Part shown: positions 23,771 to 36,604 of the stretch, piece by piece
Position numbering within the stretch: position 1 is the first letter of the stretch
Layout of the letters: each line of letters begins with the position of its first letter
Assembly: GCA_026419785.1 (NCBI GenBank)
Contig: JAODTK010004743.1
Coordinates: 372,001-436,000 of the forward strand
Direction: 5' to 3'
DNA from: Sclerodactyla briareus
Lineage: Eukaryota > Echinodermata > Holothuroidea > Dendrochirotida > Sclerodactylidae
DNA: 64,000 bases
Notes under the pieces: generated by a model
What the model was told of the DNA's origin: nothing
The model's database searches: none
The model's input: only the letters and a program-made list of their open reading frames with translations
Made by a program: the position numbers and the translations under genes

Positions 23771-25829
23771 TTAGATTTGATCTGGTTCAATGAAGAATTC
23801 TAATTCCTAACAGGCTGGTTTCACTAGCATTCCCCAGAGGCCTTTTTTTTTCATGCATTGCTACAAAATTGTTTCGCAGACTGTTGCTCATACAATACGC
23901 TTTCTGATGATTAGAAATGCCAACTAACCTCAGGGTAGAACAGTTGCCCTTCTCCTGAGGCAACCTCTGTCATCAAGTGATCGATGCCTGTCCACTGGCG
24001 TGCCACAACAGTCACCTGCCTCTAGTAGAGGGGTGGTACATGGGTGCCAGCTGGTACTCGCCTTACACTTAAGTTGACACATCGAACCCAGCGAGATCGA
24101 GATGAGAGGAAAGAAGCGAGAGTCAAACATTAGGGAAGGTCACGTTAGACATGACCTAACACTCTTGAATGCATTGAGCAGTGAAAGGATTGCCTATTTC
24201 TAGCTGCTGCCGGAGAAATTATGATTGCACACTGAGGCACGATACTCATCACTCAATGGTGGACATCTAGATACGGACTTTCTGGGGGGGGGGCGGGGTG
24301 AGAGAGGTGCTGAGGGGAAAGGAGCAGGCACATCAGTTTCGAAGCACTCTTGGGTCCATCTGCATTCTGAAATTTCCACTCGTGACCGTCGAGTGGGGGG
24401 GGACATGAATGCAAGCCAGGGAGCAAATTATGCACAGAGTCGGTTGGTATGACCTGAATCAACTCCAAATATGATATTGAACTCTCACTGGGGGCAGGAT
24501 GAAAATTGTAAGCATATACTTGTTTGTGAGATCGCCAAATCCTTAGGCCGCCTCACACTGTATGGAGTTCAAGGATGCGTTGCTTACGACCACGCTTGCA
24601 GAGTTTGGCACCTGCAGAGGCTTATGGAGTGCTAAGGTCTTGAGGTCATTGGCTCGCACTCTGTCATACGAACCATGAGCACTACGCTTAGTGTCACGAG
24701 CCGTGCAGTAACAAAATTGTACAGTGTGAGGAAGTTGTAGGACCTTAGTACCCTTTGTAAATTTGAACTTTGCTAATAAAACCGAATTATTTGGAAAAAT
24801 CCTGATAAAATTTCGAGGTCACGGAAGTCAAATTTGTGTTGTTGTTTTTTCGGAAAACAGTCAGTCCAACTTCACAAACTTCAGTGGGTGGGGTCAAAAG
24901 TTTTTCCCGAAAAACATGAGGGTGATTTCAAGGTCACTAGAGGTAAAGTTTATGTGTAGTTAGTGATTTTTATAACTCTGTCGGATTTTTGAAACGGAAA
25001 CTTGACGAATGTGGACTACAAGTCATCAGGGTGAATGGACAAATTCAGTGTGTTCTCTCTAAATGGGGTCCACAAAGGCCATTTCTGCAGGGATATACAC
25101 GTCAACAGTTGCCCTGCTGTTATGTCTAGTTTCAAAGGTATTATTCTCAGTAGATACAGGAAGGGGTTGTGGCACTGGACCCTATGAATGTACAACTACT
25201 AAATATTATTCATCTGAGTAGGGGCATGAATAGTTGAGGTATTAAGTTGAGAATTATGAAGGGCTATGATGTCATGCGAAAAAAAAAGTTCACCAAGTTT
25301 CTTGTGCAAGTCAGATCAGAGGGAAGTTAGAGAGAGGGCGTTACGTAATCATATTTAGGTAGGATCCCTACGAGGCCTATACAAGTTGACTCGGGCAATC
25401 TATGATCTAACCTTGTGCTCCCCCAAAATTTTGATGATCCTACATATACTGGGAAGCTTTCAGGAGTGAGAGATCTCACTAGCATGCTCTGTGAATCTTG
25501 TTGCTGTGATAGTTTGGCATTTTAGGCCGCCACGTTAACTAGAAACAGCTAATTCAGCACACTATCCATCCAGGGTGCACTACACCCATCTAGTTTACTG
25601 CCACAATGCTCGACACATCCTTATTCATTTCCTCCGCCAGATTGGTATATGTTCCAATCAATTGTTTCTGTATTTATCATTTTGATCCCTAAATTGTGGT
25701 GTATGAGGTCATCCGAAATGGATTATGTGTTTACCTCGCAAAATGGACAATGAATACGATTTCCTCCCAACTACACAAAGGTTCCGTTCTAGTCTTTCAT
25801 GGCAACATAGTTCTTAGAGGTAAACTCAC

Positions 25830-25905
25830 CAGAGCCAAACCTCTGCCACTTTGCAGCCTTGAAGCTGCTCCAGGTCTTGGGGCGGGGGAACGAGGACCTC
25901 CTCAT
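25830..25905 (-). CDS. RUSC: RUSC-like gene, post-RUN linker exon
   Basis: A ~76-bp exon ending at a strong donor (GGCTCTG|GTGAGT). With the acceptor GGTGCTTCAG at 25906 it continues the previous exon in phase 1 as DEEVLVPPPQDLEQLQ. In another frame the 3' part reads SSFKAAKWQRFGSG, recalling the IKWGHLFGS / LWLGRLFG segment between the RUN and SH3 domains of RUSC2 and RUSC1. A frame change between the two is therefore likely. A slightly longer exon starting at 25919 is also possible. An additional exon is expected in the 15 kb intron that follows. Confidence 0.5.
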
Positions 25906-26864
25906 CTGAAGCACCATTGCTGGTAGTCTTCGGCACGTGTTAGCGAATCCATGAACTCCAGCTAGCGCTCCATCGCCTGTTCAGGGACGATCAACGGAAC
26001 AATCCTCTCATCCAGGCCTTCAGTGACCTCTGGACTGGTCTATGGCCCGCAGTTTCGCCATGCCCCTTCGGTTTGATTGTAGACGTTTCAGGTCTTTTTT
26101 CACCAATATGTAGTAACAATAAACTAATTGAAGCATCATCCTCATAAGTCATAACACACTTTATGGAGCTGTAATGTGTTTCAATAGTTTAGTTGAAAAT
26201 CAGTTTTGTGAGAGGAAACCAATTACAGTCCACAAAATGAATGAACAACAATTTCGTGCTATCATGGGCAAAACATTACATAATAATCTGCGAATTAGGG
26301 TTGGTTGATAACTTCTTTAAGGAATTTCATACAAGATAACCAGGTGGTGGCCATTTTATAACATGTCAATGTTCAATGTACTACATCATTACCTCTAGTA
26401 AGGGGCATCTACAACTGGTGCCCCACTGTGAAAAAATTGAAACATGAGAAAAACATAGATTCACATTATCCACATAGGATATCACACCAGGAAATCGTTT
26501 CAGTTAGCTAGTCAAAGAGTTTAGATCAACATCGAAAATACAGTGAACGTTAATCTTTGGCTTATAGATGATTTACAGGATCTTCATAAAAAACCTGCTT
26601 AAAAAAACTATCTGAATATTATAGGAAATAAAATGATTAGCCAATGGAGCATTTCATCCGAATGTTTGCCAATGAAATATTCCCTTCTGAATGATTGAAC
26701 ACTGACAGCCGCCTGAAATTACAGCACAGCGTTTGGTGTAGACACCTTTGGCTGACCATAAATCAATGCTGCAAACTTTGCCTAGCACGAGGGCACCACA
26801 GTGTGACGTCTGGTGTGGTCACTCCCTGCTAATTAAATATAGTGCCTGCTCGTCAGTATTTTAC

Positions 26865-27274
26865 CTGCAGTCTCAGTGACCATCTCTTTGGGTTCAGCCC
26901 ATGCTGCTGCTGTGCTAATGCCGCTGGTGTTGGCGCTGCCGGCATAGTCTTTAACCTTCCCGACGAAGCTCCACATCGATGAGGTCAGTTTCTTCGAGTC
27001 CACGTAAGGCTCCAAGCTCGCAATGCTCTCTCTGCGTTGCGCAGACCTTTGGGCGATTCCTGCGCACCGACAGAGAGGTCTACCCCATGAGTGAGCCGCC
27101 GCCAGTCTTCTCGATAGAGCCCCGGACCGAGTCGTGGCGGTAGTCGAGCGGAAGGAGAGCTCGGACAGGTTGTAACAGCGCGTCATGAGTTCACGGAGCA
27201 GTTCGCAGTAGGCATCGGTATTGCACAGGGGAGACTGAAGAAGGCCGATGGCTCGTAGTACTTTCCCATTATGT
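26865..27274 (-). CDS. RUSC: RUSC-like gene, RUN domain exon (C-terminal part)
   Basis: A 410-bp exon, TTCTTATCTTCAG at the acceptor and ACTGCAG|GTAAAA at the donor. It encodes the end of the RUN domain in at least three frames. IMGKYYEPSAFFSLPCAIP corresponds to the LLYLPTGFFSLA region of RUSC1. YCELLRELM is followed in another frame by LLQPVRALLPLDYRHD, matching LLLLQPLSVLTFHLDLLFEH. The last part reads SSMWSFVGKVKDYAG and ends in AEPKEMVTETA, leaving phase 1. The order of the pieces is collinear with vertebrate RUSC proteins, so the frame jumps look like small indels, not rearrangement. Confidence 0.78.
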
Positions 27275-30200
27275 CTGAAGATAAGAATTATTTATTAGAG
27301 GACACATGCCATTCAATGAATACCATAACAATGGGGAGGGGGCATTAACACAGAAATTTGAAATTTTAAGGATTTGATTTGAATCTACGGGGTCAGGAAG
27401 CCAATTAGGGCTCATCAAGCAACCTTGGCAGGCATTGATAATGGATGAGCACCAGCGATAACTAGTCATTTCTTCTCAACTAGTGCTCAAAAGGTATCGA
27501 GGCAGGGGTTTAAAAAAATCCCAACCTGCTCCCGAGATGCCATTTTACTTCCCCTCAGAAGGAAGGTCAGTGAAACTCTGCGACCCAGCACTTTCTGGCA
27601 CCGGAGAAGTTCCAGTTCAAAGTGACTGCTTACAGCCGACAGACGAGACTTATTGTAATTATCCCGTAACAAAACCCCCAGAAATGTCCCTGCAATCAGA
27701 GGAACAAAAGTGGAGACCAAGATTAATAACATCCATTCACTTTTGGATTTCCAACTCGAATATTCGTCTTGTAAAGTGTCACTGATACCTTCTTAGCGAT
27801 ATTCCTCTCCCAACACCTCATAGAAAGTGAGTGAACAATGCTATCTACATGACAGCACAACCAAAATGTTGTCTCACTATACATCAGAACTAATTTTCTT
27901 TGACATATCACTGTGACGATATACCATATCGATACTGAACTGCACTGGGACAGCTTCTCATTGTGATGTCAGCAGCAGTTTAGTTTTAACCGGACGATAT
28001 TGCTCTTTTCAAAATCTTAGCCAATCAGGTGCCTTTTCCAGGCAGTCCTACTTATTGTAAAAGTTGTCTTGGTAGACTAGAATGGCAGTTCGATTCATAC
28101 AATCATATAGTGATAGTAGAAAACTGCGGTGTTGGTAAGGTAAAGCCCGCCCTCAATTTAATCCAGCATGAATAAAAGATTAACGAATATATCCACTGAT
28201 CATGTAAATGGGCGACGCCAAGAGGTTCTTTTTGAGAACATTTATCTGATCAACATGCTTTACTGGCTGAAAACGCCTTTTACTATGTAATGTTAACCAT
28301 ACTTTGACATCGAGATTACAGGGAAATAGGGAGCCAAGTGGATTCTTTTCGGACATCCACGACCTTAACAACCAACCTACATATCTATAGATATTTTGTT
28401 CCCATAATTTTTGAACCAACATGAACAATTCCCTATCAAACTTTATGAAATTGACAAACCTATGAATGTTGCCATACCATGAAATCGGACCAAACGAATG
28501 ACCTCAAGCGACCCCGAGCAGCATCCTTAGATTTCCTAGAGCTAGTAGGTGGAAGATACCATAAATCTCATTAAAGACAACTGATGACAGATATTGCGGA
28601 CAAGTTTTCAAATGGTGATGGAAGCATACCAAGCTAGAGCCCATCCTCTGAAAATAGGGGGGGGGGAAGAAGGGGAGGGTAAGCAAGCTAGTAGAGAGCT
28701 ATAAACGTTTTGGACAGAAGATATCAGGATGGAGGCCATATATATGTGGGGGGGGGGGCAGACCCACACCCCACACCCCACCACCAGTGCTGTGCACTCA
28801 CATACGGCCACCATGTCAGTCAATCAGTGCAAAGGTGGACCTAGCTAAATAGGATGGATATAAAGATACTATTGTTAAAACCTAAATTTCACCACCTGGG
28901 TTGAATATAGAAGTACATATACATGACAGCTTTTTGGGAAGCTGGCATATTTTGCCTACTCAGTTTCCTCAATGCATGGTCGGCAATTCTATACCTGAAA
29001 GGACTGAAACAAATAAAAAACATTGTTCACTGGCATACCTCAAGGACATTGTATTCAACAGTCTACTCTACAGAGCCAAATCACCTCCCCATAATCAGTT
29101 TCAATGGACTAGGGGAAAATACCTGCCAATTAGGGACCAAGAGGAAATATGCGATAGTCCCTAGGAGATTACCTGTCCGGGCAGTGATGGTGATAAATCC
29201 CGGTGGCGCCTGGTGTTATTGCCAAATCATGGCGGTAATTGATCTGTTGTACGTTTATGATAATTCATCTCGACAGCCTTGAATTAACAACCCCCCCCCC
29301 CCCCCCAGTTGTGCCTGGGAATCAAAATTATTAAAGTAGAATATAAATTGGTAGACAAAAGCTCACCATAATGCTGATGGAAAAGGTCCACAAGGGTTGC
29401 TGCAGCTGCCAAACACGCCATGTTACTTCTATGAAGGGGTTACATCTTGAAGTGGCAGTTTTGTATCAGTAACAGCATTATAAACATGTTGCAAGAAACC
29501 TTACTCAAAAGTCGAAATTTCTCCCTAGTCAGAGTCCCGGACAACAAATTGTGTTGTAATATCCTCAAACTTATACCGACTAGAATATTACATCATAGTG
29601 GAATTGGTCCTTTCTGGTCACAGTAATATGCTAGGACCTCAAAGCCAGAGTCTTTCATTTCCTTCAGGCAGGATTAACATGATGACATTACCAGGAACCC
29701 TCTGACGCTGAAGGTTCAGCAATTAGCTAGCCTGTAAAGGGCCCAAGGGTTATATAGGAATTTTAAGGTAAGATATGAGACAAAGGCAGTAGTAAAGTGA
29801 CAGTAAAATATTTCTTGGTATAAGGCATCTGGTTGGACAAGTTCAGGGGGCTTATCTCAAAGTAGTCAGAGTGACTCAATGATTCTCTTTCACAGGTCAA
29901 AGGCAGCCCAGTCGTTCCCGTTCAGGGCAGTCCAGAATGCTCTATGCATTCTAAACAGAGGAAACCCCAGAAGCCCCTCCAATCTACCTAGCACTCCAAC
30001 TAAAAGTGACAGTTTGAACAGCTGACAGGAAAACATTTTCAAAGGGGACATGAAGGGCATGGTAAAGTCAAAACTGGAAAGCGTGCGTTATCCAGCCTTG
30101 TCTAGTACAAAATGTCTTGAGACTATGGTAAATGTTCAAAAGAATGAGTTAGTCACTTAGAAGGAAGTAGAATCGATTTCAACTCAGTCCATAGTTGAAA

Positions 30201-32992
30201 AGTTGTTTTAAATTTATCAAGGATATCTAGAAATGGTGTCCTGCTGAGGAATAGGGCTTTTAGTGAACAGTCCGTGCACAATGTGGGATTTCAACCAGTG
30301 TAATTCACGTGTGGTACTCTTTCTGAATCCTCTGGTCCAATTGTCCCATAAGCGAGGCATGGGCAGGTCATGTACCCCCCACTGACCCCCTCCCCCAATA
30401 CTGTGTCCCAAATGTAGTTACTAGGTATAAAGTTGACCTTAGACCTATGATGGTATTGTAATGAATGTGTGTTTATCCAATTGAATGATCTGCTTTTCAA
30501 AAGCTGCGGTGCCTTTACAGGAAATAGACGAAAACAGTAAACCCAACGGCCAACAGTTTTCTGTCTACTTGAGAAATGACACTTACTAGGTGATCTCGAC
30601 AATGTTCCATCCAATTGCACATCACATACTCACTGCGAAGAAAAACAAAAGAGAAGAAGAAAGAGGAATGGTGAAGGGTTTCATCGTTTTTAAAGTCTGT
30701 GTACTCTTCTCCCCAGAATAATGGAACAAATGGATGATTTTTATGTCCCATGAACACGGGGAAATGGAGAAAAACCACATTTGTCATGAATGATTGGTTC
30801 ATCTCTGACGATCGGACGACCCAGAAAACTGAGCATGGAAAACAAATCAAGGTGAACGTTCACATAAATATGCATCTGTGCTTACAATATTGTAATTATA
30901 ATGCACCATGATCATTTGCCCATCATACACGCAATTCAAGGCTCTGATGAAGTGCCGTACTTAATGTTTGCATTGGCACAAATGCTTCGACTGGAAGAAA
31001 ATACGGTATTGCCAAATACAGTTCTAAAAGGTCAGTGAACGTGTAAACAGGACTGAAAATGAATGAGAAATATGATCATTTCTGATTAGCATATCGAGAA
31101 AATTTCAAGCCGGCAAACTAATTTTCATTCAATGAGATAGTGAAAATGAAGCTGACAGATCATTAACAATGTCTTTCTAAAATCACAGGGGGAAGGGGTC
31201 AATGCAAAGTCAATGCAACATTCCACTCTTCAAAAAACTAGTACAGGAGAATATTGACCTGGTAACATGGTTTGCAATGAAAACATTCACAACTATCTGA
31301 GAATAAAATAGATGGTAGCAGGATTAGGAACTTGCACTTTTTCCTCGTAAAAGAAATGAAACATCAGCAATAACTGTGTAAACTCAATAGCAACATTGAT
31401 GTGTTTCCCCTCGTGATATACGGATCTTTCAAGTCAAAGACACCAAAACGAAGATGAGTTTGTAAATTCGGCATCAAGGTTATGAAATATGCTCTTGTCA
31501 TTATGTAAGTTAAGAGAGACATCAATCTGAAATGTGACAGCTGTGAGGCAACTATACCTTATACCGATGGAACAATGATTGAAATAACCAGGATAGCAGC
31601 AAATTAACCTATGCACTCTACACAGGAATGCTCCAATTTGGGCTTTTAGAACAAAATGACGAGGATAGTATTAACACAAATCTGACATTTGAACAATCAT
31701 CAGTTCGTATTCGGATACAACTGCTTTGTTTGTTACAGGGGACTCATTGGAAAATTTGATATTTTCCATTGACCTTGAACACCTCACTGGAGGAGTTGTA
31801 ACAAGAGAATTTTGCGATAGGCGTTAAAACACTTTTTGTTGGGTTAGACCTACTTCTGTATGGTAAACAATGTGCATGTTCGGGACCGTGGCATGCCCAT
31901 ATAGACGATTGCAGGTTTTCCGCCGATATATCCTTCCCATATCCACTTAAGTACCAATCAAAGCATTACACAGGTTCACATTCTTTGCAGGTCACGGCAT
32001 GCTGTTTAATTTGACACTCCAACTGTCACTATCCCCTTTGAGGCTTTGTGAGGTGCCAACGAGCCATTATCAGGGACAAACATGTTGATTACACAGTTAT
32101 TCTTTGGCAGACATGAGCCCATTGAACTGGTTAAGGTCCATGACGAAAATGTGGTTGCGAAAGATAGCCGAGGGCAGAAGAAAACCCCACATAACTGTAT
32201 CACCTATTCAACACAGTCTTCTACTGATTAGTCCAGTGGTCCAGAAGTTGACTCAAGTTTGGTACTTCCTATGATTATACTGCAGGAATCAAAACCCACA
32301 GAACAAAATTCAGTCGATAGAGTTTGTAAATCGGGCACAATTACATAACAACCTGTAATACAAAGTCAACGTGAAACAAGTACCTTCCCCAAACCCGTAA
32401 CACAATGAACTAAAATAAATACCAAGGACTGAAGAACAACTGTGGCCAAAGTGTAAAACAAGGATCCTCTCATTCATTTCTATGCGGGTTGGTGGTTTGA
32501 ATCAGGCTGATTGATATCACCGATTCAATCCGGATTTCAATGAAAAAAAATCCATGACTTGAAATAAAATTAAACGATTTAAAATTGATTCAAGGAAATC
32601 AATGATTTAATGAAAAAACAAACAAACACAAAACACCAACCCTGTTTCTCTGTGAAGACCTCTTTCCGTCTTTGTTACTGGGCAAATGAAACATGCCCCT
32701 CAGGGAAACAACAGAAGGGTTGTGTGGGGTGGCTGGGGGGAGCTAGGGGGGAGGGTAGGCAGTTTAGTTATACCACCAGTGGCAGTAACGATACAAGGTC
32801 TTTGTATCCCTATTCCCCCTCTTCACCTGTGATCCTCTCTATCCTCCTAGCATCTCTGTGCACCACTGCAGCAACTGTCTCACATTTTCAAAACTGTCCT
32901 CCCCAGTGGAGCCTGTCAGGGGGTCCAGGGGGGAAAATACCCCCATGATAGTGGTGGGAAGAAAAAAAAGCTAGAGAAGGAAGTCCACTCAC
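27275..32992 (-). other. Introns between RUN exons
   Basis: 5.7 kb of mostly unique AT-rich sequence with G/C runs at 28659, 28748 and 29290. Apart from the candidate small exon at 29894-29950 I see no coding segment; the 119-codon plus-strand open stretch at 28923-29282 has no recognisable content. Between 33099 and 34135 is the ~1 kb intron separating the two best RUN exons. Confidence 0.5.
29894..29950 (-). CDS. RUSC: Candidate small RUN exon (W-containing)
   Basis: RUSC RUN domains have a short KQLELWFSSLQ-like segment between the LLN and FFSL motifs, and neither flanking exon encodes it. This 57-bp stretch has a strong acceptor (GGGTTTCCTCTGTTTAG) and a usable donor (GACCT|GTGAAAG). In the phase required by the preceding exon it reads (K)MHRAFWTALNGNDWAAFDL, with a Trp near the expected place. 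Similarity is weak, and its end phase fits the following exon only in the frame that does not give the FFSL motif. An alternative is the RELHWLKSHI-coding stretch at about 30280-30320. Confidence 0.28.
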
Positions 32993-33098
32993 TTCAATAG
33001 TGCCATGACAAACGCGTTGAAATCTAGCTGAGGATGCCGGAGGAAGCCACACCTTGTGATATTATTGTAGAGGTCATTGAGTCCCATCGTACATGGAC
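32993..33098 (-). CDS. RUSC: RUSC-like gene, RUN domain exon 3
   Basis: A 106-bp exon, TGGTTTCTACAG at the acceptor and TTGAA|GTGAGT at the donor, with no internal frame break. It encodes GPCTMGLNDLYNNITRCGF then LRHPQLDFNAFVMALL, matching the RUSC pattern GP.T..L..LY..V.RL..L.S.R.RFHAFILGLLN. The start is in phase 1 (completing a Gly codon) and the end is in phase 2 (AA, completing Asn or Lys). This exon identifies the family most clearly together with the LCPAL exon. Confidence 0.9.
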
Positions 33099-34135
33099 CT
33101 GTAGAAACCAATTATGGGGGGTGGGTGGTAGGTTAATGTTTTGAAACACTCAACACAATGCACATTATGAGGGTCTATAAACATAAGGACTTTTGCACAC
33201 ACAAATCGTGGCTTGCTACTGTTTCAGATCACATTTCTTAAAGTTTGACCCCCCTCCAACTGGACTCATTACACAAGTGTTCTATAGGCATCTTTCAAAC
33301 ATGTTGACAAACATGTGAGGTTCTTCGTAAAGGGCCATCATCGTGGCAAAATCTTGCATAAATGGCGCCCTCTTATCAAGACTGATATCATAATTAGCGC
33401 CCTCTTCTCGGGAATAAGCGTTGTCTAATATGCACTAACAATGTTAGAAAAATTTCACAAACTAATCATTTAAAAAAAAAAACATCTTCCTACAACAGTG
33501 TTGTGCATAATTGCTCCAGGAGACAAGGAATCTTCCATTGATACCAAAATGAGCAAATCAATCCTCTCTCGATTCCTGAGGAAAACTAGTAGCTTGTTCC
33601 ATTACGATTCAAAACTGGCTCCGGTTATTCCAGACACTTCCATACATCATGTGAACATCACTGCCGGATATTTCAAGGCATGTGAAATATGCGACAGGGT
33701 CACAGAAATGAGACTGTGGTCCTGACAAGCGATGACTGAACCGGCAAACATTTCTCTTCCTAAATAAAACTTATAAGTACAACAGCAATACAGTTGAAAA
33801 GCTTCAGCAAAAGGCTGAGCAGTGTGATTTGTGAAGCTCGGGGAATCCATAATGTTGTATACAGTGATGACATGTTTAGGAGTTTGTTTGATCCTCTCCT
33901 TCTTAAAGCAGCAGGACATCATCACCTGAATATATCGGAGCACCTCAGGTATTGAAATTAAAATGGGGCATTAGATCTTTCTCTGTAGTCATCCAGATCT
34001 CGACGAATCTCTGATATGGTTGCAGTCATGGACGTCCCCCTCACATCAAAGTATGTCACGTAGAAGTGCTGACAAAGATTTGCCTGTCTCTCATGATGCA
34101 GAAAATATGCACACGCCAATTGAAGAGACACTCAC

Positions 34136-34279
34136 CGAGCTGTTCGTAGCATGGAGAGCCCAGGGAGTGGTTTTTACCCTGCCGACCAGCCAGCTGTTGA
34201 AGAAGGGCTTCATCCCGTCTCTCACCAGAGCCTCCAACGCAGGACAGAGCTGACCCAAGACCAACTCATGGATGTCTCT
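34136..34279 (-). CDS. RUSC: RUSC-like gene, RUN domain exon 2
   Basis: A 144-bp exon preceded by the pyrimidine tract TCTGTCTATTCTCCTCTAG and followed by CTCG|GTGAGT. It encodes RDIHELVLGQLCPALEALVR then DGMKPFFNSWLVGR, the most diagnostic block of RUSC RUN domains (LVL..LCPAL.ALV.DG.KPF). The block continues as VKTTPWALHAT, matching the S.W..VEAS region. One base is out of register near the 3' end: the frame that gives QLG and joins the next exon as QLG|PCTMGLNDLY is shifted from the frame of the LCPAL block. RUN domains generally serve small-GTPase (Rab/Rap-like) pathways and membrane traffic. RUSC2 is reported to bind Rab1 and GM130, so a Golgi/vesicle role is the likeliest assignment by homology. 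Confidence 0.88.
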
Positions 34280-34498
34280 CTAGAGGAGAATAGACAGAAC
34301 TCCCTGCGAGAGGGAACACAGTTATTTTCTGTTTAGCCTGCTGGTGGCTGTTGCGGGAGGGCAACGTGCTACATTCATTCCATGTTGTGACGTGGTGCTG
34401 ATTACCAGGTAGAGTAAAACACTGGTAGAGTTATATCTGTTGGGTTACGTGATGAGGAACCTTTCTCGTTGTCTGCTCTACTGTAATTATGGAAAATT

Positions 34499-34531
34499 AT
34501 ATCCCCACAAACTTTTAAGGGGTGGGGATAT
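34499..34531. repeat. Perfect 10-bp hairpin of a GGGGATAT-type repeat
   Basis: ATATCCCCAC (34499-34508) and GTGGGGATAT (34522-34531) pair around a 13-base loop. GGTTTTGCGGGTGTAGCCGC and CCGTCTACGCCGCCGC follow. This resembles a dispersed invertebrate repeat beginning with a GGGGTATA-like palindrome; no TE family is assigned. Confidence 0.55.
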
Positions 34532-36326
34532 CATGGTTTTGCGGGTGTAGCCGCCCGTCTACGCCGCCGCAACGGAACCTTCAGCGTTAGTGCAAAAACC
34601 TACAAAGTCCTCTTGCCTACCCACCCCTTCATCCCAACAGGAAAATAGAAATTAAGTGCGAGTTTGAAAATTATATAGTGCAATTGCTATTTAGCAACTG
34701 CCAACAATCCTACCTTCCTTGCAAGTGTATGGCGAGCTATACATTATGATTATATAAAATGAAGGGCACGAAGGTCATTTCTCGGGGATGTACATGGTGG
34801 CGGTTACCTGCCTGCACATGTCTAGTTTGTGATTTGAAAGAATGCACCGTTGGATTTGCTTTTAGCCTCAACTTGTTAACAAAATGGGTCAAACGTAAAA
34901 GCAGTGCCCTCGGGCTTCTCTGACTGTAGGGCACTGGGTTGTTTCCCCTGCTCTATCGCCTATGTGTGCACCACACATGATGGACAGTAAATGATGTGTC
35001 CCCTAGTCCAAACTAACAGGGTGCTTCAGATGAGGGAAAGGTGACCTCCTGGGGAATGCTAGGGGTGCTACTCACTGTGATTCATGAGAGGATGGGGTGG
35101 GGGGCAGATGGCACTATGAGAACAACCCCCCCCCCCACTGAATCCTGTATATCAGTACTTTTGCTCTGCGCAATAGACAATTCCATTGAATATCTCAAGT
35201 CCCCCCCATCTGTTTTGCCACGTGGAATAGTTTTGGCCCTGTGTGGTACAAAGCTGCCAACCCCCTGCCCCCTACCACCCCCCCTTTGTCTGCCCCATGG
35301 GGAAAGCTACCCAGCTGTGCCATTCAATCATCTCATGTAGTATGGATTTTGCAAAGGTTTGTCATATGCTACATTGTGATGAAGGGTGAATTACTAATTG
35401 GCAGCCCAGTGCATGTGCTGGGTATAGGAAATAATGAACCCTCTAGAGAAAAGGAGGCATCACGGAATGGTAGGTATCGAAGGAACATTTTTCCACAAAA
35501 AAGCCATGAGGAATAAACTATAGGAAAAAAATCCCGGCCAAACTCTGAATATGATCATCCTGAGCACCCTAAAGTAATTGCTCCATCAGGTGCAAACATA
35601 TCACACTTGATTTTCATGTATTTGCTCAGATTCAGGAAAGGCCAGAGATATGCAGGGACTTGCTTCACCAAGTAATCTTCCTATGGCGCTTTCTTGTCTG
35701 AACTGACTGTGTAATTGAGCCAGAGGCCTTCCCTGATAATTTAAATCGCCAAGGATGCTTCCATATGTTGCCTACTGTCGTGTGGAAAGTAGGGATGGCA
35801 TGTTCGTAAACTTCAGTGGCAAAGCTCATCACTCAATGAGGAGAGGGGAAGGCATGGGGATGACTCGAATATTGCCTGGCTTTCCCTGATTGAAAACAAC
35901 TTCTACAGCAAAGGGAGATTTTTCTACCTCCTCAACAGGAGACCCTGGTGGCAGGATGGCCAATAGGGACGGGGGGGGGGGGGGATTTGTGGTGATGGCA
36001 GCCATATCCCCATCAATCATTTGTATTTTTACGCACATGTTCTACTCGACTTGTATCAAAAAGGTCTCCCAAAGCCCCCCCCCCCCTCCCCACCACCCCC
36101 TGTGTCTGAATTGGCACATTTTGGTCTGGGGGTTCACTCCCCTGTTAATGAGCAAAAAGTTCAAAAGTCAAGTCATATTGCACATGCCATTGTATCTCGA
36201 TACATATATACATACATGAAATCATAAAAAAAAATCGGCCCCAAAAAACATGGTTCACAATGAACTTGAATGATTTTGTAGAGCAGTGGTTCTTCCCTTT
36301 TCTGCAACTCTTCATGGTCTCCATAC

Positions 36327-36604
36327 AGGGTTCCCAGCATTTCAAGAAACATATAATTCCATTAGTATCCCATGAATTTTTCCATGATGAATTTCAGAAT
36401 TCCAGGAAGAAAATGAAATTATTTCAAGTCGGGAAGGTCTGGAAACCACCTTAGCCAATCAGTTTTCTGTGTCAATCATCGGCCAATCAAGTTCATGATT
36501 TTCCATGATTTGAAGCCCATTGTGCCCAAAAATTCCATGATGTTCCAGGTGTAAGAGTCTTAAATTCAAATTCCATATATTCGCCCGGTAAAGCTGGGAA
36601 CCTG
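36327..36604 (-). mobile_element. MITE-like element bounded by GGTTCCCAGC inverted repeats
   Basis: AGGGTTCCCAGC at 36327-36338 and GCTGGGAACCT at 36593-36603 form terminal inverted repeats. The interior has TTTCCATGAT.AATTTC, AAGGTCTGGAAACC and TTCCATGATTTTCCATGATT words. It is the reverse orientation of the 2015-2275 repeat. Confidence 0.6.

Larger units (their letters stand above)
11007..25829 (-). other. Large intron(s) of the RUSC-like gene between post-RUN and SH3 exons
   Basis: About 15 kb with no strong RUSC exon, although RUSC proteins have a linker here, so one or more short exons may be hidden. One weak candidate is the CKASTSWHPCTTPLLEA-coding stretch near 24005-24070, followed by GAGGCAG|GTGACT. 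The intron holds a tandem array, a MITE-like element, two tRNA-headed SINE-like sequences, a duplication, a poly-A tract and a LINE fragment, listed separately. Confidence 0.55.

Noticed and set aside
28923..29282. 119-codon plus-strand ORF starting with a hydrophobic segment resembling a signal peptide
   Set aside because: No recognisable domain, no conserved residues, antisense in an intron; composition fits chance in AT-rich DNA.
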